A stretch of DNA of 64,000 nucleotides from assembly GCA_032622095.1 (NCBI GenBank), contig CP136065.1:246573474-246637473 (forward strand). Direction: 5' to 3'. A program made the position numbers and the translations under genes. Below the pieces are notes generated by a model. That model was not told the DNA's origin and searched no databases. It worked only from the letters and a program-made list of their open reading frames with translations. Source of the stretch: Siphonodentalium dalli (lineage: Eukaryota > Mollusca > Scaphopoda > Gadilida > Siphonodentaliidae). Of the stretch, positions 12,501 through 27,500 are shown one piece after another (the first letter of the stretch is position 1; the number at the start of each line of letters is the position of its first letter).

Positions 12501-15500
12501 CGGCGTACGAAAAAGGGGGTGGGGGCCTCTGATCTCAATGACATTTTGCTATGGATATTTACCATCACAAGACCTTTCAATGAAGTGTTGGTAATGTTTA
12601 CATTTTCTCTTATTTATCCTTTGGGTTCCATCCTGCCCATGTTTCAATATTTTCAGTATTTAAATTCGCGCATTACTATTTTTCATCCATCGTTGAGCGA
12701 ATTTATAACTGGGTGAAAAATAGTACGACTCCTAAGTTTATACCAACCACAGAGAAACAAGAAGGCTATATGTTGATGAGTTACGTACATGTATATAGAT
12801 TACGGAAGGTTGGACCAAATATTAGGCTTGCAGGACTATAATTTACATGTGGGCAACAAACATCAAAACCATTACTGATATGTATGATATAAGTATACAG
12901 TAACAAATCATGGTATCATATTATTGCTGTTGAAATAAGAAATACACATATTGCTGACATAAGATGCACGAAAGCACGTCCCCTTATTCACAACGCTAAC
13001 ACTACACCGTGAACGAACATTCTGAGTTAGTCATGTCAACACAACCCACAGTCAAGTTTTGATTTTTTTTCTGATGTAAGTTTATTTTATATGCGGTGTG
13101 GTTTTACTTCTTTCAAGTTGATTTCAATTATTAGTCGAGTTTTTCAAAAACTCGACTTATGGTTTGACGAGGGACGGTGGGCGGGCGGGCGGCGGCGGGT
13201 GGACCTAAAGAATGCCTTATAACTTTGACATTTGTGAACGGATTCAAAAACATTTTGGTATGTGAGTTGCTCCCAATGACTATTTACTGCCTGTAGAAGA
13301 GTTATCCATCTTTGATGACTTTTTTGCAATTTTATCACCTGTTAGCGCGATAACTCAATAAAATATTAACTGATTCAAACCATATTTGATATATGAGTCT
13401 CTTGCAACAATATCTCGGACGAGTTCGAAAACCAGGTTTGTCCGAATTTTTTCCCCGGAGTTATGGGCCTTAGTTTGTCTATTTTTAGCATTTTTTTCAC
13501 CGCTAGCGCGATAACTCAATTAAATATTAACTGATTCAAACCATATTTGGTATATAAGTCTCTTGCAACAATATCTCGGACGAGTTCGAAAACCAGGTTT
13601 GTCCGAATTTTTTTTGCGGAGTTATGGGTCTTAGTTTGTCTATTTTTAGCAATGTTATCACCGTTAGCGTGATAACTCAATAAAATATTAACCGATTTAA
13701 ACAATATATGGTATATGAGTCTCTTGCAACAATATCTCAGACGAGTTCGAAAACCTGGTTTGTCCGAATTTTTTTTCCGGAGTTATGGGTCTTAGTTTGT
13801 CTATTTTAATAACAATTTTATCACCGTTATTGCGATAACTCAATGAAATATTAACGGATTCAATTGATATTTCGTATATAGGTCTATTGCAATGATATAC
13901 CACCGTCCGACTGGACCTGGAGTTGTGCACCTTATTGGCAGAAGTTTGGTTCGACTGCCAAAAAACTCGACAAAAGCATCTTAGATGCGTACCCCTTGTG
14001 TTTATAACTATTTCAATATCAGAATAATTATTTGGAGCATATAAACAGCCGTCTTCACAAGACATTGATGATGTAGTTATGTTAAATTACACACGATGTA
14101 AAGCCACCGTGATGGTGTTTAATATGCACATGTATCTTCATTAACGATTAAGATCTGAAACTTTCATCAAAGCCAAGCATTTTACGAAAATATTTTTGTC
14201 AGTTTTGAATTCGCGCAGCTTGGTGCGCGAATAAAAAGTGCGCGAATTCAAAACTGAGCGAAAAATAGTACTGCGCGAATTTAAATATGAGTAAGTTAGT
14301 ATGAAGCACCAGAGGTTCAACCTCTTGTTTAATCTGAATTGAATGTTGTCCTATCTACATCTATGCTTTTTACACATTTACAGATCTAGAAAAAGCTTTA
14401 CTGCTATCAGAGATTGGTCGAATGTACTCTCAGTTAGATGACCCTCAGCTGGCGACAAAGTTCATCCGTCTGGCATCAGAAGCTGCACACGAAGCCGGTC
14501 GAGTCGATACAGATAAAGATTTCAATGACATTAATCATCAAATGTTACATCTGCTGGCGAATGTCCAGGATCAAGGGTTAGTGGAAAAATAGTTAAAAAA
14601 ATTCTAGGGTTATTGGCAAATAAGATGTCCATCAAACTGTTATTTTTATGTTATCAGAGGATAATCAGATCATACCTATGATCAAGGGATGTTTTGGTGG
14701 CCCCTTTGTGCTCTTCACACACATTTTCATTTAAACATTTTTATTAAAAAAAAAGAAGAAATTTTTTAAATAAAACTCCTTGCTCAAGTTTTGAATATTT
14801 TTTTTAATTAAAAAATCTAAATTCTGAAAAACTAATAACCGATATAACATATGCGGGTACCCCTAGTTACCACACAACATTTGGTTGAAATCGATACAGG
14901 GGTCTGTGAGAAAAATCATGAACAGACATATACAGACAGATCCTACTCTTTTATTATATATACATATCATAAGATATTCTGCAATCAGTGTTTAGTACTT
15001 TAGTTATAGCATGTTTGATAGGTAACAACACAAGCACGTGGGGCGTTATGATGAAAATCAATAGCAAATCCATGGAATGATTGTTTATGATTTTAGTTTG
15101 CAAGCTCACATTGGGCATCCAATTCAATCCCTGATTGGTAAAAAATGTCTTCTCGAGGGATAATTTAGTTTATTAACTGTCACTCCTACAAGGTATTACC
15201 ATTTTTTTTAAAGTAGAATGCAGAATTTCTCAGCCCTGCATAACAGAGACTTGTGGATGGAATGTGCGATAAATTAAAAAAGAAGTTTTTCTGTGAGAAT
15301 GAGGAATCCTTTCACAGATCAATTTTGGAGCATGGTATGTAATATAGTGGCCGCATAACGCCTGTAGTTCTTGATCGTGCAAATTATTCCTGGCTGACTA
15401 TATCTTACTTTCACTCCAATATTAGTGTTGCTTCCCTTAGAATATGACAGTATTTTTAATGTATATGTATAATTTTTTACTCCAGACTGATGACTGAAAC

Positions 15501-18500
15501 CAAATGCAGGGAATCTAAAGCTCTCTGGTTATCAGTAATAAACAGTGGCTACAAACAAATGACAACCACCTCGTACCTCGCGGCATTTGATGCTCTGCTG
15601 TGCTTTCATTCTGGGACATTCCCTGGTAAGTTAGAGTTACCACCCTTACTGTGGTTCCATGGTAGGACATTCCCTGATAAGCTAGAGTTACATCCCTTGC
15701 TGTGCTGGGACATTCCCTGATGATTGAGAGTTACCTCCCTTATTGTGCTTTCTTGTTGGGACATTTCCAGGTGAGATAGAATTACCCCCCATTCTGTGAT
15801 TCCATGCTGGGACATTCCCTGGTTAGTTACATCTCTTACCATGCTTTCATGGTGGGACAGTCTCGGGTGAGTTCGAATTACCTCCCTTACTGCTCTTCCA
15901 TGCTGTTACATTCCCTGGTGAGTTTGACTTACCTCCCTTCTGTAGTGGGTTCAGTGCAGTAACCAATTCTAGGCACACTGGGTGGAGGATGATGTTGGTT
16001 CCGCCGAGGACTCTGATGGTGCTGTGTCCTCAGGTTCAGTGATTCCATCATTGCGGAGTGCCCGTAAGAATAACTCTGGATCACTGTTGCACACGATCCG
16101 GTCTTCCAGTTGGTTCCAATCCAGGATCGTCTTGTTAAAGAAAGAATGTTTTAATTGATTACAGCTAGTACGCCGTGGCTCGAAGGCTCTTACATTTTTA
16201 CATTCTTCTTTTTCGACGATGTTTGTTGTCAGGTAGTTGTTTGCGCTTAATGCTGGCACCATCCCCTCAACTATCGTATGGAACTGAATGAGACGCTGTT
16301 CTCTTCGTCGCTCGTCTAGAGGTTTTAGATCTAGTTCCTCAAGCATGGTGGTGACTGATGTAATTCCTTGGCGACTATAATTATTCTTTATGAATCTCGC
16401 GCTCCTTCGCTGTACTTTTTCAAGGTGGTCAATGTCTTTCTTTAAGTGGGGGTCCCATACCACTGCTCCATATTCGAGCGCCGATCTCACTGTAGCGATG
16501 TAAGCTGTCTTTTTACATTTCTCTGGAGCATGTCTGATGTTACATCTTAGGAGGCCTAAAGCACACTTTGCTTTCTTTGTTGTTTTCCTAATATGGGCTG
16601 ACCATGTCAGGTCGTTGGTAAAGGTCAGTCCCAGGTATGGGGTCTCAGCTGTTGTCTCTAGTATGTGTTCTCCCAGTTGGTACATGTTTGATGATTTGTT
16701 TTTGGTGCTCATGATGTTACATTTTTTGGAGTTGTGTTGTGTGCTTCCATGCTGTGAAATTCCTTGATTAGTTAAGAGTTACATCCCTTACTCTGCTTCC
16801 ATTCTAGAACATTCCCTGGTGATTTAGAGTTACCTCCCCATATTGTGTTTCCATTATGGGACATTCCCTGGTGATTTAGAGTTACCTCCCCATATTACCT
16901 GGTAAGTCAGATTTACAACCCTTACTGTGATTCCATTCCAATTCTCATTATTTTACCTAAACTAAGCAACATTGAGGCCGGTTTCTATTTGAACGGGTGA
17001 TCACCGAGGGATTCTGGGTATGTATCTCTAAGCAACATACACAGTGTGTAATGATATTTATTGGCCTGTGGTAGAAATATTCTAGTGGTGTTTCAAATAT
17101 TGTGCCGCTAGTGGTATCCATAGGCACAGGACTTAGGTTGAAGTGATCAGTTATCCCCAACACTGTTCACTGTTAATTGATGTTGTAATTTTGATAGATA
17201 TATATTTGTAACTGAATAATAATAATAAATCAATTATAATTTCTGCTAGATTAGTATCCAGTTTGATTGATTGGACGAAATTTTATTGGCTGGTTTTGCT
17301 TGTGATAATAGAAGGTCAAGGCCGCTCTATTCAAGATCAACTTGAACGTAAACAAAATTAAACTGACACAGAGGAACAGCGAACTATTATGTCATTAAAA
17401 ATCACTTTCTGAATTGAAAAATATGAATTAGATACTATATGAATGTGATGTGAATCCGCCTGATGCTTTGGCATTCTGCAATTTTACAATATTTATGTCT
17501 CTGGTTATCTCGTTCAAAATCAGTTACTGAATTGATGGGATTCCCTCCATTTCATTGGAGAGTGGCGAAGCATGCGCGTGATTTCATTGGCTTATGGCAT
17601 AACAGATCACTTCACAGATCAGAGGTCATTGATCTGTTGACAAGTTTCCCACGCATTGTCAAACTCAACTATTGTTGGAAAACTGAATACAGGCAATATA
17701 TCCATAACTCATTTTACTCATCGCAATATAGGAGACATCATCTTCGAGTTTTTATCAGTCAACGATATTCGTGACTGATTATTCTTTCGCATCTTGTTGT
17801 ATCTATAACTATTTCTAAATACTACGATTCTCACAAATATTTACTGCACCAGGAATGCACTCCATATTTGGAAATGGTTTATTACGTAATGTTGGGAATG
17901 GCTCGTCATTATAGAAATTAAATTTAGTGGACACATCTAGAGACGTACATCACTTAGGATTATCGTCGTCTTTTTAAAGAATAGAAATGTAGAAGTTATT
18001 GTTTGGCATTTTTTACACTTTCAATTAACTGAGAAAGCATCAGTAACCAAGGACACACAGTAAACATGGAAAATTCCCCTCTGGGATCAAGCCTTGAAAT
18101 AGTGTGTCTGTCATTTGCAGAATGAGGTCCCCAGAGGGTGAATTTAGTGATGCTACCCTGCATAGTGGGCTAGCATCACCAAATTCACCCTCTGGGGACC
18201 TCATTCTGCTGAGGTGTAAGCAGAATGAGGTCCCCAGAGGGTGAATGAGGTCCCCAGAGGGTAAATTCACCCTCTGGGGACCTCATTCTGCAAATGACAG
18301 ACACACTATTTCAAGGCTTGTCTGGGATAATCGACTCTCATGATTGTTAACCTTCACGTATTCCTACGCCAGTGATGCTGCCACATATTTCTTTATACAG
18401 AAATATAAGCAACAAGTAACTAACTAAGGCATTGTGGGGACTTGTCCAATCAGAATGTAGGAAAATGAGAGAGAAAAATATACCCGGTTCAAAGCCCATG

Positions 18501-21500
18501 CCTGTGTTTAAGCCCACCCATATCTTTTGGCCAAATTCCATGCACAGGGGTATATTCGTGTTTAAGCCCACCCCAAATTTTGGTCAATTTCAGCAGTGGT
18601 AAGTAAGTATTTGCTAATGATACTCCCCAAATAAATAATTCCAATATATAAACGGGAAGTATATTCGCAAACGATCGGTGACGGCAAGAATGCCACGAAA
18701 AATGGAAAGTTATACTTCGTAGGTAAGTGATAATATTAAATGAAATCAAATAAAATGAATCTTAAATTCTCATTTGTTTATTCAATTATACTTCCCGGGG
18801 GAAACCAAATACAAAAGAACTCACTCGCTAACAGCATATAGCTTTAAAAACCATTTGCGGCTATGAGCGTGCAATACTTTAATCAAAGCGCACCTGTTCA
18901 ACTACAGTACTGTAAAAACATATTTTTCGTGTTCAGTGACAACGCACCATAGGTATGTTCCTGCATGTGACCAAACACAAAGAATTGGCTTCTTGGTTAT
19001 GTAAACACGCAGTGGGTATAATAATGGAACAGAAGGGGGAACTTGTCATTCCAATGTCTTCCAAACTACGTCAACGTTATTCACTCGAAACCAAAATAAA
19101 GGTTATTGACATCAAACTGCATTTTGTTCACGTTTTACAGTATAAACAATTCAGGAACAATAACACTAAATATTCAAACACGTGCTTTTTTCATTCGGCA
19201 AACCTCGTCAGATTCCGTCACACCCAGAGGTCACACCCAGAGGTCACAGGTCGAGGAGTTCAGAATGGTGCTTTTTTATACGTTTTAGCAGAAATACAAG
19301 CCTTTTGTCAGTCCTGTTAAATAAGTACACTCACTGGCTTTTGTTAAACATGCAATTAGTCGCTATTGTAACATCCTCAATGTGGACAATGGATCACGAA
19401 TAAAGCGCCGGGTTTATTGTTTTCCTAATCGGATTAAGTCTGAACATTGATATAAACTATAGACGTCTGATAGACTATAAGATAAGGGATTTACCCATAA
19501 CCCACACTGCCGCTTACATAATAGTGTCATTTTAACATGGGAATTTTGGGCAATAAAACTACAAGACTTAAAGTGTTATCATATATTTTAATATTCACAT
19601 TTAATTGAAAAATTACTTTCTCAAAGTAACTTATAAATACTTACCTTTACTTAATTTGGAAGCCGGTATATTTCCCAAATAATCGGCGTTAGATCGGCTT
19701 TCATAAGTTTTAATGTCCCGATTTCTTAGGATTTTTGGTCTGCAAAGGGCCATATCCGAGTTTAAGCCCACTTGGATTTTTTAGCTCAAATAAAACAAAG
19801 GCCCCCTGGGCCTAAACGCGGGTCAGTACGGTAGGTGTAATTATATGCAGATAAAACATAATAAAATTTGCATAGATTTCTACATATAACACATGCAAAA
19901 GTCTAGCATTGATATCTAGTCTATGTCTACAAATAATTCATGTATGTTCTCACCTATTACAGGAGGTGACATTGACTGGCTGAAGGATGCGGAAGATAAA
20001 CTGAATAAAGCCGTTAAAATGAGGATTCCCCTTAATATGCATTATTCATTCATTCTGGCATGGCTTGGGAAGACAGAAGAATCTAATTCAGCATTTCTGA
20101 AGCTCTCTTATGGGTAAGGAATTTGAAGATAGAAGAATCTAATTTAGCATTTCTCAACCTATATTATGGGTAAAGATTTCAAACAACCTATTTATGTTAA
20201 TCGGCATTACTCCTTTGTTTTTTCATGGCTCAAGAGAACAGAACAATTTCCCCCTTGTTTTGTGTAGCTTGGGAAAACAGAGAAATCAAATTTTGCATTT
20301 CTCAAACTATCTTATGGGTAAGGTGTTTGAAGACAGAAAACGGAACTCTAATTTATCATTTCTAAACCCATCTTATGGGTAAGACGTTTTAAACAACTTA
20401 ATTTATGTTTATATATTAACATTAACACCTTTGTTTTTGTGTGGCTCAAGAAAACAGAAGAATCAAATTTAGCATTTATGAACCTATCTTATGGGTACGG
20501 TGTTTAACCTTTCATGACAGGAGCAGTGCTGGTGCAGCATTAAAGATCCTGTGCCAATGTATTCAGTGGTGGCTGAAGTGGGAAGGATTGGAAAGTTTCA
20601 GTGGTGTTCACATGCCTTAGTCTTCAAAGTACTTACAATGACCCTATAATCAGTCTATTTTGATCTAATTTGGGCAATTTAAATCACCTTGTATTATATA
20701 AGGTACAATGTAGGATACTGATTCTAGAGATGACTATGACCATTTTTGTCAGGAAGAATAAAATATAAAGAATAAATTTGCATGCCAAAATTGCCTGCAT
20801 AGCAGGTTAGCATCACCAAATTCACCCTCTGGGGACCTCATTCTGCTTAGGCCTCATCTTCTCTGGAAAGTTTTTTTCCTTTATTATAAAATTTCTATGG
20901 AAACTTAGATTCTAAATTTTTTTAGTTTAGTTTCTCTATATCCCCAAATTGGCAGACGATGCATTGCATAATCGACGTTCCCAATGGTGTACATCACAAT
21001 ACTCACCATTTGGGAACTTCAATCTGAGTCTATGTCTCCCATAGCATATGAGGCCATGCAGAGAATGAGGTTCGCAGAGGGTGAATTTAGTGATGCTAGC
21101 CCGCTATGCGGGATAGTGTCACTAAATTCACCCTATGGGGACCTCATTCTGCAAATGACGGACACACTAAACTCAGGCTTGTTGCCCCAATTTTACAAAC
21201 AAGTTGGATGAGAGTCTAGTTATTCATTTATATTGGCCTAAAATGTTTAATATTTCATATCGATTCCCCAAACTCTTGTGTCAGGCTATTTTTACTTAGT
21301 TTAAAATTCATACAAATAATAATACTGCACAAATTTAACTACATGTAAGGCAGTCAAGTCCTTATTTACAGATTTACAGTACCTAGTGGCAGCTGTCATA
21401 ATGAAAGTCTGATGTGTGATAAATGTGTCTAATATTTACAGTTCTCAAGGGCAGGCTTCCTACAAGATGTCCAGTGTGTGGGATCCATTAATAAATGAGG

Positions 21501-24500
21501 TGTTTAGGCGGAAGAGTGAAGTGCGGCCACTCAAGGTCATTTGGAGGACACAACTTCAGCCATATTGTCTGAGTGAAACGTGAGTTTTCATTGGTTGAAT
21601 GATGTCATATAACAAAATAGTGATGTTTGTTCACTGTAATGGAGGTATATAAAAAAATAAAATTCCTCGTTGAAAAAGTAGTAGCAAAGCTTACCTATAC
21701 GATCGTCCAATCGCCGGAATCACTCACCACGGAATTCCAGTATTTTTTTATATCCTTATCGCCAGTTCATATATTTTTACAATTTTCTCCTCCACACCAA
21801 AACATCCACACTTCATCACGTGCCGTGACGTCACACCACTTCCGCCAAGGTTCGCAACTCCTCACAAACACAATTGTCAATTACACTGTAGCTAACTGTT
21901 GACACATTCCTCTCTCATTCTTTTTTTTGGTCATTTTCTGAATTTTCTGAATTCAACGTATAAACAGGAGCATGTCACAAAATGTTATATCACAAAATTA
22001 TATCACATACATCATGAATATATTTTCTTCCCATAATCTCAATACTTCCAATTTCCAACGCATTGCAGAGCTTCTTTGCTGAGGCACATTTCTTTGTGAG
22101 ACAGTCTGCTAATTGATTCACACTATCAATCCATCTAATTTCATGCAGTTCTCCATTTTCTAACATTTCTTTCAAACTAGCTATATCCACCCTCAGTCTT
22201 TTACCGAAGCTAGTTTAGTTGAGTTGATGTTTTCGACTAATGATTTGTTATCTGTGAGAACGTCAATCGGTATCACATTTTGTCTCTTCTCATGATGAAC
22301 AATTTCGCTCAGTAAACTTCCCCGATAAAAGGCACTGTCCACTCCTTCAACCATGGCTAACGCTTCAGCTGCTAAAGTACATTTCACTACTCTTCGATTC
22401 TTCACCGATTTCCAGAACAAAGGATATGATGAATTATTGTTTTCAACAAGGAATACAGTAAAACATGTCTTGAGAGACCACCGTCAACGGCGACCACCTG
22501 CTATTTCCGACCGCATTTCCTGTTCACCGACTGGTTTATTCTATATATCACCTTCAATGTGCGACCACCTGTCAAACGCGACCACCTAATATTTGGTTCA
22601 AAACACGAATTTCACCTGAAATTTATTAACGAAGAAAGAAACAGAAACGTCAGTTAAACTATGCAGTATTGCACGTGAAAAGACACTTGATACAACCGGA
22701 TATGAGTGATCTTCGTCATCAATTTATTTAACCGCTCTGGTAGAGCAACCACACAATACAAATGTGTGTATACAGTGAAACATTAAATGCTAAATAGACA
22801 CCAAATCCTCTCTGATGGACCCAAATGTCGCATCCACAAATATAAAAATATGAAAGTTATTCAGTTAAGAGTTTGAAGTTTGAACAAGCCCGTGTCACAT
22901 AATATTAGTAAGCGAAACCAAACATAAAAAATACGGAATTTCCGATATGACAAATGGACTCGTCTTCACGTTTACCTCAGACATAAATGGACACGTTCTG
23001 TGCACGTGCATAATGCGACTCAATGTTATTCAATGTATGCGTGGTATTATCTGATATTTAATTGGCTTCAGACTGGAGACCATTAACAAATTGGTCCTTT
23101 GTTAAAGTAGACATGGTTGCATATTTGTTTTGACAAATGATTCAGTCAGCTCGTTGGAGAACAATTAATTAATATAATAAGGGATTATGAGGGATGCCCA
23201 AAAATGGTTTTAGTGGATGCGTGTCCGCGGCTTACTTAATGTAAATACACTCGTGTAAGAGTCGTGTTGTCGTATAAAAGCATTTGATAGTTTATGGCTG
23301 GCAGTTGGGATTAAGGAAAGGGCCTCTCGGCCCTTTCGACAATCCTGGGGATAGCCACCCCAAACCACTCACCTCAAATGGCTGGCAGTTTGTAAGTTCT
23401 TAAATTTAAATCATGGATCGTTTTTCTAAATATGCAACGCCACAGAAAAAACGTAAATTCTCACTCTTGAGGAAAGAATCAACGTGATCGACAAGTCTGA
23501 AAAAGGTCTAAGTGCACGAAAAATATCGTTTGAACTATCTATTGGCAAGACACAAATTCAAAAAATTATTCAGAATAATGATTCCATCCGAAAAGAGTGG
23601 GAGAATGGACACAATTGTTTAAAATGAGATTATATCTTTGTGCTTTATGAATAGCTGATCCATGTTCTAATCAACAATCTTATGGTACATAATTTAACTT
23701 TTTTGGTAAATCCACCACCTGTCTTGAAAGACCATTTTTTACCGAAAAAATGGGTGGTCTTTCAAGACAGATTTTACTGTTTTACATGCACTTGAGAATC
23801 CGTCTGGTAAGTTAGCTAGTGATGCATCACAGTAGACTTTCAATCGCATTTGATTGATATCGAACAGTTTGGGAAACTTTATGCTCTAATGTCCAAGTTG
23901 AAGCTTCTTCACTAATTTATTTGCATTTAGAATATGCTCCACTTTAGGTTCCTTCACACAAGTACTTAATTCTAGAGCATCAAATGACGAATCTGGTCTG
24001 GTCTGATTCACAACCCAGTTAATCTGACCAATAGCACATCTCAACTGGGTTACTTCACCTGAGTTAAGAGAGTCATTTTTCCTTGATGCACGATCAACTG
24101 TTATCGGGATCTTGCACATTGAATTGACATAATGTTTCTGATTCATCTCCATACCATTTTCATCCTTAAACAAATCCAGACTCATGTATTTGAAATCATC
24201 TTTAGCTTGTTTTCCAATCTTCAGTCCAACACCATACAAAGTCATCAACATGCATAAGAAACATTCCTTCTAAGCCTTCTGTTGAATGCATGTAGAATAG
24301 AGCAGGATCGTTCATTGATCTTTCACATTTTGCAGACTTGAGAACTTCACATACTCGCATATACCACATCCTAGATGCATCCTAGACACATTTTTTTAGT
24401 CTCCATAGTTTATTGTAATGTGCAATGCCCTTTGGAGGTTTTACAAATATCTCTCTCTCAATTGACTTTCCTTGTAAGAATGCCGCCTTTATGTCTATGA

Positions 24501-27500
24501 TATTACATTTCCAGGAAAAAGCTGATGCTAGTCCAACAAAAACTTTAAGAGTAACTTTACCAGCTGCAGGTGAATCAGTCTTATTCTCAACACTTTCCTC
24601 AAAGCCTCTTGCCACAAGTCTTGCTTTCACTTTAAGTTGTCCTTCTGAAAACTTCTCTGTGATCACCCACCGAGTAGTTATAAATGGCTGACCATTGTCT
24701 GTAACTTCCTCAAAGACCTCAAATTGCTTCCAGTTGCCAATTTCCTGAGATTTTGCTGAGGAAACTGCATCAGGGTTGGCACTGACAACGTTTACTTCCA
24801 CGTCCGTAAGTATTTCACTTTGTATGAGATCTGCCGGTACTGAATTACATGCAGAATGTTCCCATTTCTCCACTTCATGTTTAAAGTCAATACATTTGGT
24901 ATCACCACTAATATCACAGATATTCATCCAATCAGAATACTTTCCACCAACTTTTCCACATCGACTTACAACTTCAGCATCACACCATTCAGCATCACTC
25001 TTTGTAATAAATCTGATCTTATCACCCACTTTTGGCAGTCTGTTAACAGTTACATCAGGATCAGTACATGTAGCATTTTCATCATTACTGTTAATTACTT
25101 CTCCATCAGAATCATCACTTTCAACAGATTGAGAATTTTCATTACTTTGAACCACTGGAACATTGTCATCAGGAATTGTTTCAGAAACAGATGTGTCAGT
25201 AGTAACAAATTCATGTCCAGCTTTAACAAGTCGACATGTAGGAACTCTGATGTAAAGGCTTCCATGACGTACAAACACTATTTTACCGTCCTGTCCAAGA
25301 ACTTTTCCAGGTCCACTCCATTCGTCCCTTTTCACACTTTTGAAATACACTTTTTCACCAACACAATATTTCTCAACACTTGGTCGAATCTGATGTCTGA
25401 GTGCTCTCCTTATTTTCTCCGAAGCTTCTGCTCCAATAAAAGCTTGTCTAGCCGAATGTAGTGCACCTCGCAACTAATCCCTCAAGAATGACAATTATTA
25501 GCAGTGTTAGCAAATCCAGTGAGTTTTGTATCATAGGCAACAGTTCATATTTCCTTAATTCTGCACATGGATTCTGCATTTTTCTCACAGTTATCTCTTG
25601 TGTTTATATTTCCAGACCGATATCTCTAGCTGATTTGTGCAGTACCCAAATTAACCTGCGTTTCACTGTCGATGGATACCTCACCGGGGATATGCAGCAG
25701 TTACTTCCTCCAGTCCGGGGAGTGTACCTTGATCCACATACCGGGTAAGAATTACTTCCCCTGTCAGGCGAGTTATCCTCGATCCACATAGCGGGTAAGA
25801 ATTACTTACCCTGTCAGGCGAGTTGTCCTTGATCCACATACCGGGTAAGAATTACTTCCCCTGTCAGGCGAGTTATCCTCGATCCACATACCGGGTAAGA
25901 ATAGATATCAGCAGTTACATCCCCCTATGAGGGGAGTGTCCTTCAATCCATATACGGGGGTAAGAATCACTTCCCCTGTCAGGCGAGTTCTACTTGATCC
26001 ACATAGCGGGTAAGAATAGATATCAGCAGTTACATCCCCATGTGAGGGGAGTGTCCTTCAATCCACATACCGGGTAAGAATTACTTCCCCTATCAGGTGA
26101 GTTGTCCTTGATCCACATAGCGGGTAAGAATTACTTCCCTTGTCAGGCGAGTTCTACTTGATCCACATAGCAGGTAAGAATTACTTCCCCTGTCAGGGGA
26201 GTGTACCTCGATCCACATACCGGGTAAGAATAGATATCAGCAGTTACATCCCCCTGTGAGGGGAGTGTCCTTCAATCCACAAACTGGGTAAGAATTACTT
26301 CCCCTGTCAGGCGAGTTGTCCTTGATCCACATAACGGGTAAGAATTACTTCCCCTGTCAGATCCACATGCCAGTTGAAAATAGTTCCCATGAATCTTGCT
26401 GAAACAAAAATGAGCTACAGTGTAATGGACAATTCTCTATGTTACTTCAGCAGGAGAAAAATGGGGGTATACTGGGTTGACTTATTCACAAGTGATGATG
26501 TTGAAATGGGTCTAAATTGTATTTGTGAGCTGCAGATGAATTTCTATCAGTCACCTCACAAGTGAAAAAGGACATATATTTCTGTCTGTTTTAAACACAA
26601 ATTCAAAAGTTTGTGTAAACACAGTTTTGAATCGATGCTTATTGATCAACCATACTATGTCCAAACTGACAATAAAATTGATGTTTGTTAGACTGATACC
26701 ATATTATAACAAAGATCTCAATATTTATTGATTTATTGACTTTAATATCTAACACTGCACTATATTTAATAATCTGCACCCCTCAAAATTTACCCTGCAT
26801 CCCACTAAATTTAACATGCACCTCACTAAATTTAACCTGCACCTCACTAAATTTAACATGCACCCACTAAATTTAACATGCACCCACTAAATTTAACCTG
26901 CACCTCACTAAATTTAACCTGCACCTCACTAAATTTAACATGCACCACTAAATTTAACATGCACCTCACTAAATTTAACCTGCACCTCACTAAATTTAAC
27001 ATGCACCCACTAAATTTAACCCTGCTAAATTTAACCTGGACCCACTAAATTTAACATGCACCCACTAAATTTAACTCTGCTAAATTTAACCTGGACCCAC
27101 TAAATTTAACATGCACCCACTAAATTTAACTCTGCTAAATTTAACCTGGACCCACTAAATTTAACCTGGACCCACTAAATTTAACATGCACCCACTAAAT
27201 TTAACCCTGCTAAATTTAACCTGGACCCACTAAATTTAATCTGCCCTTCACTACTTTCTGGTCAGGGGATTGTCTGCAACTCACAAGTAGGTTGCCCCAC
27301 AATTGCATCTGCAGGGAAGTGCCATGTGTCTATTGTCCACCTGTCCGACCATCCATCCGGGCATATCTCTCTTGGGTTATCTGAATGAAAGTTTGTCTGG
27401 AGGTTCACCAGCACGACTGAGGTGAAAACGATGTTCACATTTTTCATTCTGGAGTTATCCTTCTTTGTTTGGGTTCTGTCATGCCTATGTTTCAATTTGG

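Larger units (their letters stand above)
21636..25480 (-). mobile_element. Copia (Ty1-type) LTR retrotransposon fragment, minus strand
   Basis: In minus-strand order: integrase C-terminus ([40 protein letters not shown]), then reverse transcriptase ([40 protein letters not shown]), the HVDD catalytic motif near 24240, a frameshifted second RT part, and RNase H ([46 protein letters not shown]). A polypurine tract GAATGAGAGAGGAA (21907-21920) precedes the 3' LTR, which begins TGTGTCAACAG at 21906. Gag, protease, most of integrase and the 5' LTR are missing. Stops at about 24379 and 23886 and frameshifts show it is dead. A pogo-like element lies inside the RNase H region. Confidence 0.88.

Noticed and set aside
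18955-19320. Plus-strand frame of 121 codons as a host gene
   Set aside because: Only a short pogo-like stretch (about 16 residues) is suggestive; the rest has no support, so it is kept as a possible transposon remnant only.
24776-25461. Plus-strand frames of 118 and 201 codons
   Set aside because: Antisense shadows of the Copia pol frame on the minus strand.
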